Of a DNA stretch of 64,000 nucleotides, positions 27,636-36,307 are shown in pieces. Within the stretch, counting starts at the first letter, position 1. Every line of letters begins with the position of its first letter. This DNA comes from an uncultured Spirochaetales bacterium (GTDB lineage Bacteria; Spirochaetota; Spirochaetia; Sphaerochaetales; Sphaerochaetaceae). Both the position numbers and the translations under genes were made by a program. The notes below the pieces were generated by a model. That model saw only the letters and a program-made list of their open reading frames with translations, did not search any database and was not told where the DNA came from. The DNA lies in assembly GCA_949283305.1 (NCBI GenBank), contig CASDRU010000010.1, positions 62,001 through 126,000 of the forward strand, in the 5' to 3' direction.

Positions 27636-28620
27636 GAAAAAACATGGACTCGGAAGAGGAATGAAATCCCTTATATCCGGATATGATGTCGATACACAGA
27701 TAAATAATATTATCAACAGGGTTGCAGAGAAGCCTTCTGATGATGTGAAGGTGGAAGCAGCAGAAAGAAAAGAGAAAAAGGAAACAGAGACAAGCGTTAC
27801 TATAGATAGTAACAAAGATAAAATACTTCTCCTTCCTCTTTCTCTGGTTTCTCCTAATCTGAATCAGCCAAGAAAGAACTTTGATGAGGAAAGCCTCAAC
27901 GAGCTTGCGCAGAGCATAAAAAACCATGGAGTCGTTCAGCCTATCATAGTTGATGAATATGCTCCAGGAAAATATTCAATTATTGCTGGTGAAAGAAGAT
28001 ACAGAGCTTCTTTGCTTGCCGGGCTTGAAAAGATTCCTGCAATTGTGAAGAGTTTTACTGAGCTTGAGAGAATAGAGGTCTCACTGATTGAGAATGTTCA
28101 GAGAGAAAGTCTGAATCCCATAGAGGAGGCATGTGCATATCAGTATCTTGTTCAGAAAAGCGGATATACACAGGAAGAGGTAGCAGCAAAGGTCGGTAAA
28201 TCCAGATCAGCAGTTGCCAACTCCATGAGGCTTCTTTCTCTTCCTGACAGCATAAAGGATGATGTTATCAGCTCTCTCCTGACTCCAGGACATGCAAGGG
28301 CAATACTTTCTTTGCAGAATCCTGCAGATCAGGTCCTTTTGAGAAACAAGATTGTGCAGAAGGAGCTTTCTGTAAGAGAGGCTGAGGCTCTTGCTGAAGA
28401 GTATAACAAAGGCAGGAAAATCATACAGAAGAAGAAAGAGACCAAAAAGGACAGCGAGGTCTCTTTTGTTGAAGAGAAGTTCATCACAGCTCTTGGCGCA
28501 AAGGTCGAGATAAAGGGAAGCCTCAACAGAGGCAAGATTCTTGTAAGATTCAGAAGCCAGAAAGAGCTGGAGAGAATATATTCGTTCCTTGCAGATGGCG
28601 AGGAACTCTTTGAGGAGTAA
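27625..28620 (+). CDS. parB: Chromosome-partitioning protein ParB (Spo0J)
   Basis: CTP-dependent clamp that loads at parS, 331 residues. The N-terminal [10 protein letters not shown] is the ParA-interacting type. The CTPase motifs GERRYRAS and [14 protein letters not shown] and the central helix-turn-helix ([23 protein letters not shown]) are clear. I start it at GTG 27625, preceded by GGAGG inside the end of parA. The frame is open further upstream but that would duplicate parA. Confidence 0.95.
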   Translation: MQNEKKHGLGRGMKSLISGYDVDTQINNIINRVAEKPSDDVKVEAAERKEKKETETSVTIDSNKDKILLLPLSLVSPNLNQPRKNFDEESLNELAQSIKNHGVVQPIIVDEYAPGKYSIIAGERRYRASLLAGLEKIPAIVKSFTELERIEVSLIENVQRESLNPIEEACAYQYLVQKSGYTQEEVAAKVGKSRSAVANSMRLLSLPDSIKDDVISSLLTPGHARAILSLQNPADQVLLRNKIVQKELSVREAEALAEEYNKGRKIIQKKKETKKDSEVSFVEEKFITALGAKVEIKGSLNRGKILVRFRSQKELERIYSFLADGEELFEE

Positions 28621-28624
28621 TGTT

Positions 28625-29575
28625 TTGGATAAGGAAAAACTTGAAAACGGAATTTATGCAAAGATCGAGACAGAAAAAGGGGACATACTCCTGTCTCTTG
28701 AGTATAAGAAATGTCCTATGACAGTATGCAATTTCATAGGACTGGCAGAAGGAGAGCTCAACGTTGAGGAGAAGGGAGAGCCTTTTTATGATGGGCTGTC
28801 TTTCCATCGTGTAATCAAGGATTTCATGATTCAGGGGGGCTGTCCTAAAGGAAATGGCACAGGTGGCCCTGGCTACAGATTCCCGGATGAGTTTGATTCA
28901 TCACTCCGTCATACAGGGCCAGGCATTCTTTCCATGGCTAATGCTGGACCTAATACAAACGGGAGCCAGTTCTTCATAACACATGTTGCAACTCCATGGC
29001 TTGATGGCAAGCACACAGTCTTTGGACATGTTGTTGAAGGGCAGGATGTTGTCAATGCAATTGAACAGGGCGACAGAATAAACCATGTTGAGATTATCAG
29101 AGTCGGAGAAGAGGCTAATGCCTTTGATACAAGCGGAGAAGCATTCAGCAATTATGTTGAGCAGGTTGAAAGCGCACAGGCAGAGCTTGTAAGAAAAGAA
29201 AGAGAGAAGATTCTGAAAGAAATTGATAACCGATATCCTGATAAGACAACTACAGCATCTGGCCTGATGTATGTTGTCAACAAAGAAGGTGATGGAAAAG
29301 GATGTCCTAAATATGGACAGAGCGTTACTGTGCATTATCAGGGAATGCTTCTTAACGGAAAGATTTTTGACTCTTCAATTGCGAGAGAAGAACCTGCTGT
29401 ATTTAGAATCGGGCAGGTGATTGAAGGCTGGAATGAAGCCTTGCAGACAATGAGCAAAGGCGAAAAGAGAACCCTGATCATTCCACCAGAGCTCGGATAC
29501 GGAGAGTATGGCTATCCTGGTATCATTCCACCAAATTCATACCTTGTTTTTGATGTGGAGCTTCTTGATTTCTGA
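28625..29575 (+). CDS. Cyclophilin-FKBP dual-domain peptidyl-prolyl isomerase
   Basis: Two prolyl isomerase families in one chain of 316 residues. The cyclophilin domain is about 8-165, with [30 protein letters not shown] and FGHVVEG. A charged helical linker (about 170-210, rich in E/K/R) joins it to a C-terminal FKBP domain (about 215-316, with [23 protein letters not shown] and IPPELGYG). Cyclophilin-first fusions have been described in Treponema. I start it at TTG 28625 after GAGGAG; in-frame starts at 28589 and 28595 fall inside parB. No signal peptide, so cytosolic. It overlaps radA by 1 base. Confidence 0.88.
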   Translation: MDKEKLENGIYAKIETEKGDILLSLEYKKCPMTVCNFIGLAEGELNVEEKGEPFYDGLSFHRVIKDFMIQGGCPKGNGTGGPGYRFPDEFDSSLRHTGPGILSMANAGPNTNGSQFFITHVATPWLDGKHTVFGHVVEGQDVVNAIEQGDRINHVEIIRVGEEANAFDTSGEAFSNYVEQVESAQAELVRKEREKILKEIDNRYPDKTTTASGLMYVVNKEGDGKGCPKYGQSVTVHYQGMLLNGKIFDSSIAREEPAVFRIGQVIEGWNEALQTMSKGEKRTLIIPPELGYGEYGYPGIIPPNSYLVFDVELLDF

Positions 29576-30918
29576 TGAAGAATAAGAATCTGAGATACAT
29601 TTGCTCGTCTTGTGGACATGTTGAATCAAAATGGATGGGACGCTGCCCTGAATGCGGGCAGTGGAACTCCTTTGAAGAGGAAGTTATTGTCAAAGAAGTA
29701 AAAAACAAGAGCAATGATGTAATAGATCAGAGTCTGAGAAAACTTTCAGATGTATCCTCCTCTTCTTCAATTCGACTCTCTTCCGGCTTTGATGAGCTTG
29801 ACAGGGTGCTGGGAGGCGGCATCATGCTTCCTTCCTCTGTAATTGTCGGAGGTGAGCCGGGAATTGGAAAATCAACACTCATGCTTGAGAGTCTTGCCCG
29901 TATATCAGAAAAGGATTCTGTTCTATATGTCTCTGGGGAGGAATCTCCTGTACAGGTGAAAAGCCGTGCAGAGCGTCTTGATCTTGATTGCGAGAATATC
30001 TATATATACAGCAATACAAACCTTGAATCTGTTGTTTCTCAGATAGAGAAAATAAAACCAGCTGTTGTCGTGATAGATTCAATCCAGACACTGTTTTCTT
30101 CTGAAGTGGAATCAATCCAGGGAACAATAACTCAGATAAGAGCCTGTGCTTTGTCGCTTTCTCTTCTGGCTAAAAAGCTGAATTTCTGTGTGTTCTTCAT
30201 AGCCCATGTGACAAAGGATGGAAACATAGCAGGCCCGAAGATTATTGAGCACATGGTGGATACTGTGCTTTATTTTGAGAGTGCTGAAAACGGAATCAGG
30301 CTTTTAAGGACATCAAAGAACAGATTCGGCTCTGTGGATGAGATTGGCTTCTTCTCTATGGATTCAAAAGGTTTGCATGGAATAAAGAATCCTAATGAAA
30401 TTTTTATCATGAACCGGGAAGAAGATAATCTGCCTCCTGGAATTGCCTTTACAGCCGCAGTTGAAGGTACAAGAACTTTCATAATAGAGCTCCAGGCTCT
30501 GGTTGTTCCTGCAAAATCAGGATTGCAGAGAATATATTCAGATAAAATAGATATTTCACGCGTATCCCGTGTCGCTGCAATTCTTGAACGACACATCGGT
30601 CTTCATCTTTCTGATAAAGATATTTATGTGAATATTGCCGGGGGAGTAAAGGTCAAGGATGTTTCACTTGAGCTCCCGCTTGCTCTTGCAATATACAGTT
30701 CAGCTTTTAACAGAAGCCTCAGTGAGAAGACAATATCCTTTGGAGAGCTGTCTCTTGCAGCTGAAGTCAGAAACACTGCCTCTTCTTCACGCATGATAAA
30801 AACAGCCAAGGATGCGGGATTTGAAAATATAATATGTCCTTACGAAAATAAAAAAGATGGCAATCTGAGAGTCAAAACCCTCAAGACTGCCATTAAGACG
30901 GCTTTTGCCTTAAGATAG
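29575..30918 (+). CDS. radA: DNA repair protein RadA (Sms)
   Basis: RecA-like hexameric helicase that extends branches in recombination, 447 residues. An N-terminal C4 zinc finger (CSSCG, CPECG), Walker A GEPGIGKST near residue 97, the KNRFG motif near 245 and a Lon-like C-terminal domain are all present. The start overlaps the isomerase stop (TGATG). The last 9 bases overlap the convergent TraB-family gene. Confidence 0.95.
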   Translation: MKNKNLRYICSSCGHVESKWMGRCPECGQWNSFEEEVIVKEVKNKSNDVIDQSLRKLSDVSSSSSIRLSSGFDELDRVLGGGIMLPSSVIVGGEPGIGKSTLMLESLARISEKDSVLYVSGEESPVQVKSRAERLDLDCENIYIYSNTNLESVVSQIEKIKPAVVVIDSIQTLFSSEVESIQGTITQIRACALSLSLLAKKLNFCVFFIAHVTKDGNIAGPKIIEHMVDTVLYFESAENGIRLLRTSKNRFGSVDEIGFFSMDSKGLHGIKNPNEIFIMNREEDNLPPGIAFTAAVEGTRTFIIELQALVVPAKSGLQRIYSDKIDISRVSRVAAILERHIGLHLSDKDIYVNIAGGVKVKDVSLELPLALAIYSSAFNRSLSEKTISFGELSLAAEVRNTASSSRMIKTAKDAGFENIICPYENKKDGNLRVKTLKTAIKTAFALR

Positions 30919-32103
30919 ATGAGATATAAGGAAAGGAAAAGCTACAAAGGATCCTATAACGCTTCCAACGCTTGAAAGCAGGAATACAGTGAGAACGTGA
31001 AGGATTCTGTTCTTATACCACCCCCTCAGCTTTGCCGCATCATCGTTCATGTTCTCAAAGTCCTGAACTTTCGGCTTTTTGAAAGTTGCTTCCAGAACGC
31101 CTGCAAACATTCCTACTCCCAGCACAGGATTAAGAGCAAAGAAAGGTGCGGTTATTGCACTCAGCAGAGCATTGAGTGGATGAGCTAAAGCAAGAACAGA
31201 GAATATGAATGTCATTCCAGCACATGCAATCATCCAGTATACGAACATCATCAGGCCCTGCTGCCATCCGGTGCTTATTATTCCTGCAATGACTATGATG
31301 ACTATGATGGCAGGAATGATGTAAGAGAGAGCCTTTGTATATGTTTTTTTAGGTGGAACTTTACTGATCTCTTCAAGATTGTCAGAAATCTCGTTTTTCT
31401 CCAGAGCTTCCAGTGTCTTTATGAATCCTCCTGTGTGTCCAGCTCCAATTACCGCAACTTTATTCTCTCCCTCTGCCTTGTACACGCTGGTTGCAAGGTA
31501 TCTGTCTCTTTCATCTATAAGCACTTCTTTTACAGAAGGAAGCTCTTTTGCAATCTCCTTCATCATTGATTCAAGGGAATCCTGTTTTTTCAGAGTCTCG
31601 AGCTCCTCCTCTGTCAGAGCCTCATTTGAGAATGCGGCAGAAAGAAGGGAAGAAAGGAGCTTTATCTTGTTCCAGAGACTGCTTTTTGCCCAGGCTCTTT
31701 TGAAAGTCACCTGAATGTCCCTGTCGGCAAGTGTGAGAGGAATATCATTTTCCTTTGCATATTTTACAGCCGTAAGAAGCTCTTCTCCCGGTTTTATTCC
31801 AGTCTGTGCTCCCATTCTCTTTTGAAAGGATGCAAGGGCCGTGTTTGCCAGAAGGAAAAAGCCTTTTCCTTCTTTTAGGACTTTTCTGATATCCATGCTC
31901 TTGTAGTCCTTTTCCTCACTCTTGCTTTTAAGTCTTGATGAGTCTATTTCAACACAGATCCTGTCCGGCTTTATTTCTTCTATTGTGCTTTCAACGAGGT
32001 TTACGCTTTCTGAGGAGACATGTGCTGTCCCGATCAGTGTAAGGCGTCTTCCATCATTGAAAGTTATCTTATGGAGCGTATCGCTAATTTTCTCAACAGT
32101 CAT
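30910..32103 (-). CDS. TraB/PrgY-family membrane protein
   Basis: Member of the TraB determinant family, about 397 residues. Known relatives reduce peptide pheromone activity in enterococci, but the biochemical role elsewhere is unclear. Family motifs LIGTAHVS near the N-terminus, VEIDSSRL and VAVIGAGHTGG are intact; the conserved His and Glu suggest a Tiki-like metalloprotease fold. Four hydrophobic segments fill the C-terminal third (about 255-397). The start is ATG 32103 or 32106, overlapping the upstream hypothetical gene. It is convergent with radA. Confidence 0.8.
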   Translation of the reverse strand: MTVEKISDTLHKITFNDGRRLTLIGTAHVSSESVNLVESTIEEIKPDRICVEIDSSRLKSKSEEKDYKSMDIRKVLKEGKGFFLLANTALASFQKRMGAQTGIKPGEELLTAVKYAKENDIPLTLADRDIQVTFKRAWAKSSLWNKIKLLSSLLSAAFSNEALTEEELETLKKQDSLESMMKEIAKELPSVKEVLIDERDRYLATSVYKAEGENKVAVIGAGHTGGFIKTLEALEKNEISDNLEEISKVPPKKTYTKALSYIIPAIIVIIVIAGIISTGWQQGLMMFVYWMIACAGMTFIFSVLALAHPLNALLSAITAPFFALNPVLGVGMFAGVLEATFKKPKVQDFENMNDDAAKLRGWYKNRILHVLTVFLLSSVGSVIGSFVAFPFLISHLS

Positions 32104-32548
32104 CATTTTCCTTTATTGGGAGGAAGGCCTGCAATACAGTTTCAAGCACGCTTTCCTTGAAAAATCTTATATAAATATAATTGATATCGGGATTTTGAGA
32201 AAGAAGAGGGGCAATCAAAGTAAAAAGATCCTTTTCCTCGGGGATGAAAAGAAACTGTTCGAAGTAATAGGACCCTTCTTTTATCCCTGTTTCTTCATCT
32301 TTTCTTTTTATTTCAGCTTCTCCTTTTTCTACCCTGGCTTTTTCTTCTTCATCCAAAGGCGTCTTTTTACCGGAGCTCTTTACACTAAGATCTGCTCCAT
32401 AGTCCTTGTATTCTACATTAAGACATAGGAATATGTCTGTTCCCCGCTCTGCTTTTATGATCTCCTGAAGAGCAGAAGAGTATGTATAGTCCTCCTTTTT
32501 ATAATAAAGAGGAGTGATCAAGGTGAGTTTGTTTATTCTTCCGCTCAT
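32093..32548 (-). CDS. Hypothetical protein, 151 aa
   Basis: I do not recognise this protein. It is soluble-looking, has a charged Lys/Glu-rich middle (about 65-95) and no cysteine motif or signal peptide. It overlaps the TraB-family gene by a few bases, so the two are co-transcribed and probably translationally coupled. AAGGA lies 12 bases before the ATG, a long spacing. A small hairpin separates it from pepD downstream of that gene. Confidence 0.55.
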   Translation of the reverse strand: MSGRINKLTLITPLYYKKEDYTYSSALQEIIKAERGTDIFLCLNVEYKDYGADLSVKSSGKKTPLDEEEKARVEKGEAEIKRKDEETGIKEGSYYFEQFLFIPEEKDLFTLIAPLLSQNPDINYIYIRFFKESVLETVLQAFLPIKENDDC

Positions 32549-32597
32549 TTAGTTAGTATTCCTTTCTTTTTGTTTTTAGCTTTTATCGGCATAAATC

Positions 32598-32617
32598 AGC
32601 ACCCCTGAAGGGGTGCT
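32598..32617 (-). terminator. Hairpin after pepD
   Basis: AGCACCCC / GGGGTGCT stem with a 4-nt loop, 8 bp, just left of the pepD stop codon at 32625. The T tract is poor, so this may be an inefficient terminator. Confidence 0.5.
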
Positions 32618-32624
32618 TGTGTGT

Positions 32625-34049
32625 TTATTTTCTTTCTGCGATGTATTTCTTTAAAAAAGCAACCATGCGTTCTGCCGATTTTGCTTCGAGCTTCTCGTTC
32701 ACAGAATGGACATCAAAGAGGTTAGGGCCTATGGAAACAGACTCCATCCCTTTCTTCCTCTTGTTGATTATTCCGCATTCAAGGCCGGCATGAATTGCTG
32801 TAACAACAGGTTTTTTCTTTGTTATCGCCTGATATTCCTTCACAAAATTCTTTATAAAGGCACTCTTCCTGTTTACTTCCCACTCCGGATACCCGTCATC
32901 AGTTACGCATTTGAAGCCGAAAGAAGAATAGTAATATTCCAGAGCTTTCACATGAAGGGCCTTCCTGCTTTCTGTGTTGCTTCTGACTGAGTTGATAACT
33001 GTAATACTCTTCCTGTCTGTTGTCACGATAGCAAGATTGTTTGATGTGTCGACAATTCCTTTTATCGCAGTGCTCATGTATCTTACACCGAAAGGAGCAG
33101 CATAGAGGGCTTTAATTATCTTCATGCCCTTCTTTTTCTGTATCACGGCTTCTGCTTTTTCAATTTCTCTGAAAGAGATGCATACATCAGGATCACTTGC
33201 CAGAAGCTCTCCTTTCACTTTGCTGTTTATCTTCTCAATCTTTTTTGAGATATCAGAATTTGTAGCAATGACAGCTTTTGCAGAGGATGGAATGACATTC
33301 CTTCTTGTACCGCCTTCAATTGAGACAAGGGAGAATTTTCCGCATTCCATAACAGCGCGGGCAAGAATGTTGGTGGCATTTCCTCTTTCCTTATGAATCT
33401 CCCCGCCGCTATGCCCGCCAAGGAGGCCGGATACACTTATCTCATATGTGTGCAGCGCCTTGTTCTCCTCTCTTTTGAAAGAGATGGTGCTTTCAAGATC
33501 TATTCCTCCTGCGCAACCTATGTAAATGACATTTTCTTCTTCGCTGTCGAGATTGATCATTTCTTTTGCTTCAACCTTGTCTGGATCAAGATTGAAAGCA
33601 CCGGTAAGGCCGGTCTCTTCGCTTACCGTGCAGATCAGCTCGATCTTTCCGCTCTTGATGCTCTTGTCTGTCATGACTTCAAGCGCCATGGCAAGAGCAA
33701 TCCCGTTATCAGCTCCAAGCGATGTGTCTTTTGCCATGACATATTTGCCGTCAGTAACGATCTCAATCGGATCTGTGTCAAAGTTATGAGAGCTTCCTTC
33801 TTTCTTGACGCAGACCATGTCCATGTGTCCCTGAAGAGCAAGCGGTTTTACTTTTTCATAGCCTGTATCTGCCTTTTTTGTTATGAAAACGTTTCCAATA
33901 TCATCTGTTGTGCTGTCAAGACCGTTTTCTCTGGCAAAGGAAAGAAGATATTCCCTTATTTTCTCTTCCTTTCCGCTTTCACGGGGAACAGAGGATATCT
34001 TCTCAAATATTTCCCAGAGTCTTTTATTCGCAAAGTTATCGTACCACAT
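32625..34049 (-). CDS. pepD: Aminoacyl-histidine dipeptidase, M20C
   Basis: Zinc dipeptidase of broad specificity (carnosinase-type), 474 residues, cytosolic. Metal ligands appear in LQGHMDMVCV, LGADNGIALA and VSEETGLTGA, with the lid domain between about 190 and 360. The C-terminal TAIHAGLECG is also typical. The start codon overlaps the nagA stop by 1 base, so the pair forms an operon. Confidence 0.93.
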   Translation of the reverse strand: MWYDNFANKRLWEIFEKISSVPRESGKEEKIREYLLSFARENGLDSTTDDIGNVFITKKADTGYEKVKPLALQGHMDMVCVKKEGSSHNFDTDPIEIVTDGKYVMAKDTSLGADNGIALAMALEVMTDKSIKSGKIELICTVSEETGLTGAFNLDPDKVEAKEMINLDSEEENVIYIGCAGGIDLESTISFKREENKALHTYEISVSGLLGGHSGGEIHKERGNATNILARAVMECGKFSLVSIEGGTRRNVIPSSAKAVIATNSDISKKIEKINSKVKGELLASDPDVCISFREIEKAEAVIQKKKGMKIIKALYAAPFGVRYMSTAIKGIVDTSNNLAIVTTDRKSITVINSVRSNTESRKALHVKALEYYYSSFGFKCVTDDGYPEWEVNRKSAFIKNFVKEYQAITKKKPVVTAIHAGLECGIINKRKKGMESVSIGPNLFDVHSVNEKLEAKSAERMVAFLKKYIAERK

Positions 34050-35146
34050 CAGAACACCACCCTCTTTATCTGCATTGTTTTCTCATCAAGAAGCACAAGA
34101 TCTGCCTTGTATCCGATTTCTATCTTTCCTTTGTTTTTAAGGTCATAGATTCTTGCAGGAGTAGTGCTTGTCATCTTTGAAGCATCATATACAGAGCATC
34201 CCCAGTCAAGTGCGTTTATAAAGCCTTTGTACATGGTGAGACTTGAACCCTGAATAAGCTCCGGTCTTCCTTTTGTCACCCAGAGACCATTGTCTATCTC
34301 GACTTCGACATCGTTTGCATAAAACGGACCTTCTTCCTGCTCTGTCGGTTTGAGCGAGTCTGTTATGATGCAGACCTTTTCGCTGGTCTTTGTATCAAAG
34401 ATGTATTTTGTAAGCTGTGGATTGACATGAAGGCCGTCTGCGATGATTTCGCAAGTCATGTCTGTTGTAAGAACAGCTCCAACTGTTCCCGGCTCTCTGT
34501 GAGACAGCCCTCTCATGGCATTGAAAAGGTGTGTGGCATGAGTAATGCCAGAGTTGTAGCCGTGAATGGCCTCAGCATATTTGCAGTTTGTATGTCCCAT
34601 GAGAAGCACGACACCCTGTCTTTTTGCCTCTAAAGCAACCTCCTCGATACCGGGAAGCTCTGGGGCAATGGTCATTGCTTTTACAAGGCCATCTCCTGCA
34701 TCTAGATATTTAAGCAGCCATTCAACGCTCGGATCCTTTCTCCCAAGAGGATTCTGTGCGCCGATTTTATCCGGAGAGATGAAAGGCCCCTCGATATGTA
34801 TTCCGGCAATCTCTGCTCCCTTTTCCTTTCCTTTTGCCTCACTGACTGCTCTTATGCTCCGGATCATCTTTTCTTCTGTGTCTGTATATATGGTGGGGAA
34901 GAATGATGTTATACCGAATCTGATGAGATTCTCGCTCATCTTCAAGATGGAGTCTGCGCTGCAGTCCTCGGTACCGTATCCTCCAAAGCCGTGGATGTGC
35001 GTGTCTATGAAGCCCGGCAGGACCACAGTTCCGCAGCTTTCTGCAGAATTCTTTATATCGGATATGACCCCGTCTTCAATTGTAATGTCAAACAATGACT
35101 TACCCGTTTTAGTATAAACTGTTAATCCTTTTAGTATTTCTCTCAT
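34049..35146 (-). CDS. nagA: N-acetylglucosamine-6-phosphate deacetylase
   Basis: Amidohydrolase converting N-acetylglucosamine-6-phosphate to glucosamine-6-phosphate and acetate, 365 residues. The opening metal motif GFIDTHIHGFGG, the ligand Glu in HIEGPFI, GHTNCKY, HATHLFNAM and the catalytic Asp in ITDSL are intact. It supplies amino sugars released from mucin or peptidoglycan to glycolysis. nagB is not in the window. The ATG is 7 nt from an extended -10 promoter, which predicts a leaderless mRNA. Confidence 0.93.
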   Translation of the reverse strand: MREILKGLTVYTKTGKSLFDITIEDGVISDIKNSAESCGTVVLPGFIDTHIHGFGGYGTEDCSADSILKMSENLIRFGITSFFPTIYTDTEEKMIRSIRAVSEAKGKEKGAEIAGIHIEGPFISPDKIGAQNPLGRKDPSVEWLLKYLDAGDGLVKAMTIAPELPGIEEVALEAKRQGVVLLMGHTNCKYAEAIHGYNSGITHATHLFNAMRGLSHREPGTVGAVLTTDMTCEIIADGLHVNPQLTKYIFDTKTSEKVCIITDSLKPTEQEEGPFYANDVEVEIDNGLWVTKGRPELIQGSSLTMYKGFINALDWGCSVYDASKMTSTTPARIYDLKNKGKIEIGYKADLVLLDEKTMQIKRVVF

Positions 35147-35153
35147 AGAGAGA

Positions 35154-35162
35154 AGTATATCA
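35154..35162 (-). promoter_or_regulatory. Extended -10 promoter of nagA, leaderless
   Basis: Read leftward, TGA-TATACT ends at 35154 and the nagA ATG at 35146 is 7 nt on. No good -35 is seen, but the TGn extension compensates for that in sigma70 promoters. Confidence 0.65.
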
Positions 35163-35192
35163 CATAAAAAGGAGAAGTAGAAATGAAACAGA

Positions 35193-35222
35193 TTGTTGTA
35201 TCTCGCACTTTTGTTTTAAACT
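35193..35222 (+). promoter_or_regulatory. Promoter of the lipid kinase gene, leaderless
   Basis: TTGTTG (35193-35198), an 18-bp spacer and TAAACT (35217-35222), exactly 7 nt before the ATG at 35230. No Shine-Dalgarno is present. Confidence 0.55.
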
Positions 35223-35229
35223 GAATTTT

Positions 35230-36147
35230 ATGGAAGAGAAAATACTGCTTATCATAAATCCGAATGCATCAAAGGGGAAAGCCAGGACTAAGGCAGAAGA
35301 GATAAAGGATTTCTTCAAGAGCAACAATAAAGACATCCATACAATATTTACAGAGCATGCCGGGCATGCGGAGACTCTTGCCTATGAGGGCTCTCTCTCC
35401 GGCTATGACACAATTATCGCCGCAGGTGGAGACGGGTGTATAAACGAAGTTGCTAACGGCATCATGAAAGCCGGCGGAAAAGCTAAGATGGGTATAATTC
35501 CCATCGGAAGAGGAAATGATTATGCCTTTGCGCTGAATATTCCATCAGATGTAAAAAAGGCATGCAGCCTAATAGCAGAAAGAAGAGGCAAAAGAGTGGA
35601 TGTCGGCCTTGTAAAAGGAGGCATGTTTGATGAAGGCAGATATTTTCTGAACGGTACAGGCTTTGGTTTTGAGCCTCTTGTAAATTTCAAGGCGATGGAA
35701 TACAGGCACATAAACGGAATGCCAAGCTATGTACTTGCTTTCATTTGCATACTGCTGAAATGTCCTCGTCCTTATGACATTGAACTCGAGACTGACAGAG
35801 AAAAGATAAGGCTCAATACCCAGCAGGTTTCTGTATGCATAGGACGCCGCATGGGATCTTCCTTCATGCTGGCTCCTTCTGCTCTTGTTGATGATGGATA
35901 TTTTGACATTTTGTATACAAAGCATCCTTTCCGCTCTTTCGGCCTTATAAAAGCCGCTCTCGCGTTCATAACAGGAAAGCATGTGAATATGAAGAGAGAC
36001 TTTGAAGTATACAGGGCAAAGGAAGTGAAAATAAGAAGCGAAAGAAGCGATATTGCCTGTCATGCAGACGGAGAAATAGTTGCAAAAGGGAATGGAAAAG
36101 ACTTTGATGTATCGCTGCTTGCGAATGCTCTTTTCGTATACTGTTAG
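35230..36147 (+). CDS. Diacylglycerol kinase-fold lipid kinase (YegS/DagK family)
   Basis: Soluble or membrane-associated lipid kinase of 305 residues with the DAGK catalytic fold. The N-terminal IINPNASKGKA, the nucleotide loop IIAAGGDGCINEVANG and PIGRGNDYAFAL are diagnostic, and the C-terminal beta-sandwich holds CHADGE. Family members phosphorylate diacylglycerol, recycling it for phospholipid synthesis, or related lipids. It is a single-gene unit divergent from nagA. Confidence 0.88.
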   Translation: MEEKILLIINPNASKGKARTKAEEIKDFFKSNNKDIHTIFTEHAGHAETLAYEGSLSGYDTIIAAGGDGCINEVANGIMKAGGKAKMGIIPIGRGNDYAFALNIPSDVKKACSLIAERRGKRVDVGLVKGGMFDEGRYFLNGTGFGFEPLVNFKAMEYRHINGMPSYVLAFICILLKCPRPYDIELETDREKIRLNTQQVSVCIGRRMGSSFMLAPSALVDDGYFDILYTKHPFRSFGLIKAALAFITGKHVNMKRDFEVYRAKEVKIRSERSDIACHADGEIVAKGNGKDFDVSLLANALFVYC

Positions 36148-36250
36148 GAAACAAAGAAAAAATTTCATATAAATTCTTTATTTGCTTATATTGCAACATT
36201 TAGTCTTAAATAAATTTTAATTGACTTTCCCCCTTTCGTAGTTTATTCTA

Positions 36251-36290
36251 TATAATGCGATTTTAGGACAAAAATTTCAGCTTTTTGTCC
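36251..36290 (+). promoter_or_regulatory. -10 element and 5' leader hairpin of the toroid glycosidase gene
   Basis: TATAAT at 36251-36256 is a likely -10, with no matching -35 at normal spacing. The leader then carries the perfect 9-bp inverted repeat GGACAAAAA / TTTTTGTCC with a 7-nt loop (36266-36290), about 18 nt before the GTG start. It could be a repressor site or a leader hairpin. The rest of the gap 36148-36250 is A+T-rich and empty. Confidence 0.45.
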
Positions 36291-36307
36291 GTTTTCGGGA
36301 GCTTTTT

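Noticed and set aside
36221-36256. TTGACT paired with TATAAT as a promoter
   Set aside because: The spacing is 24 bp, too long for sigma70; only the -10 was kept.
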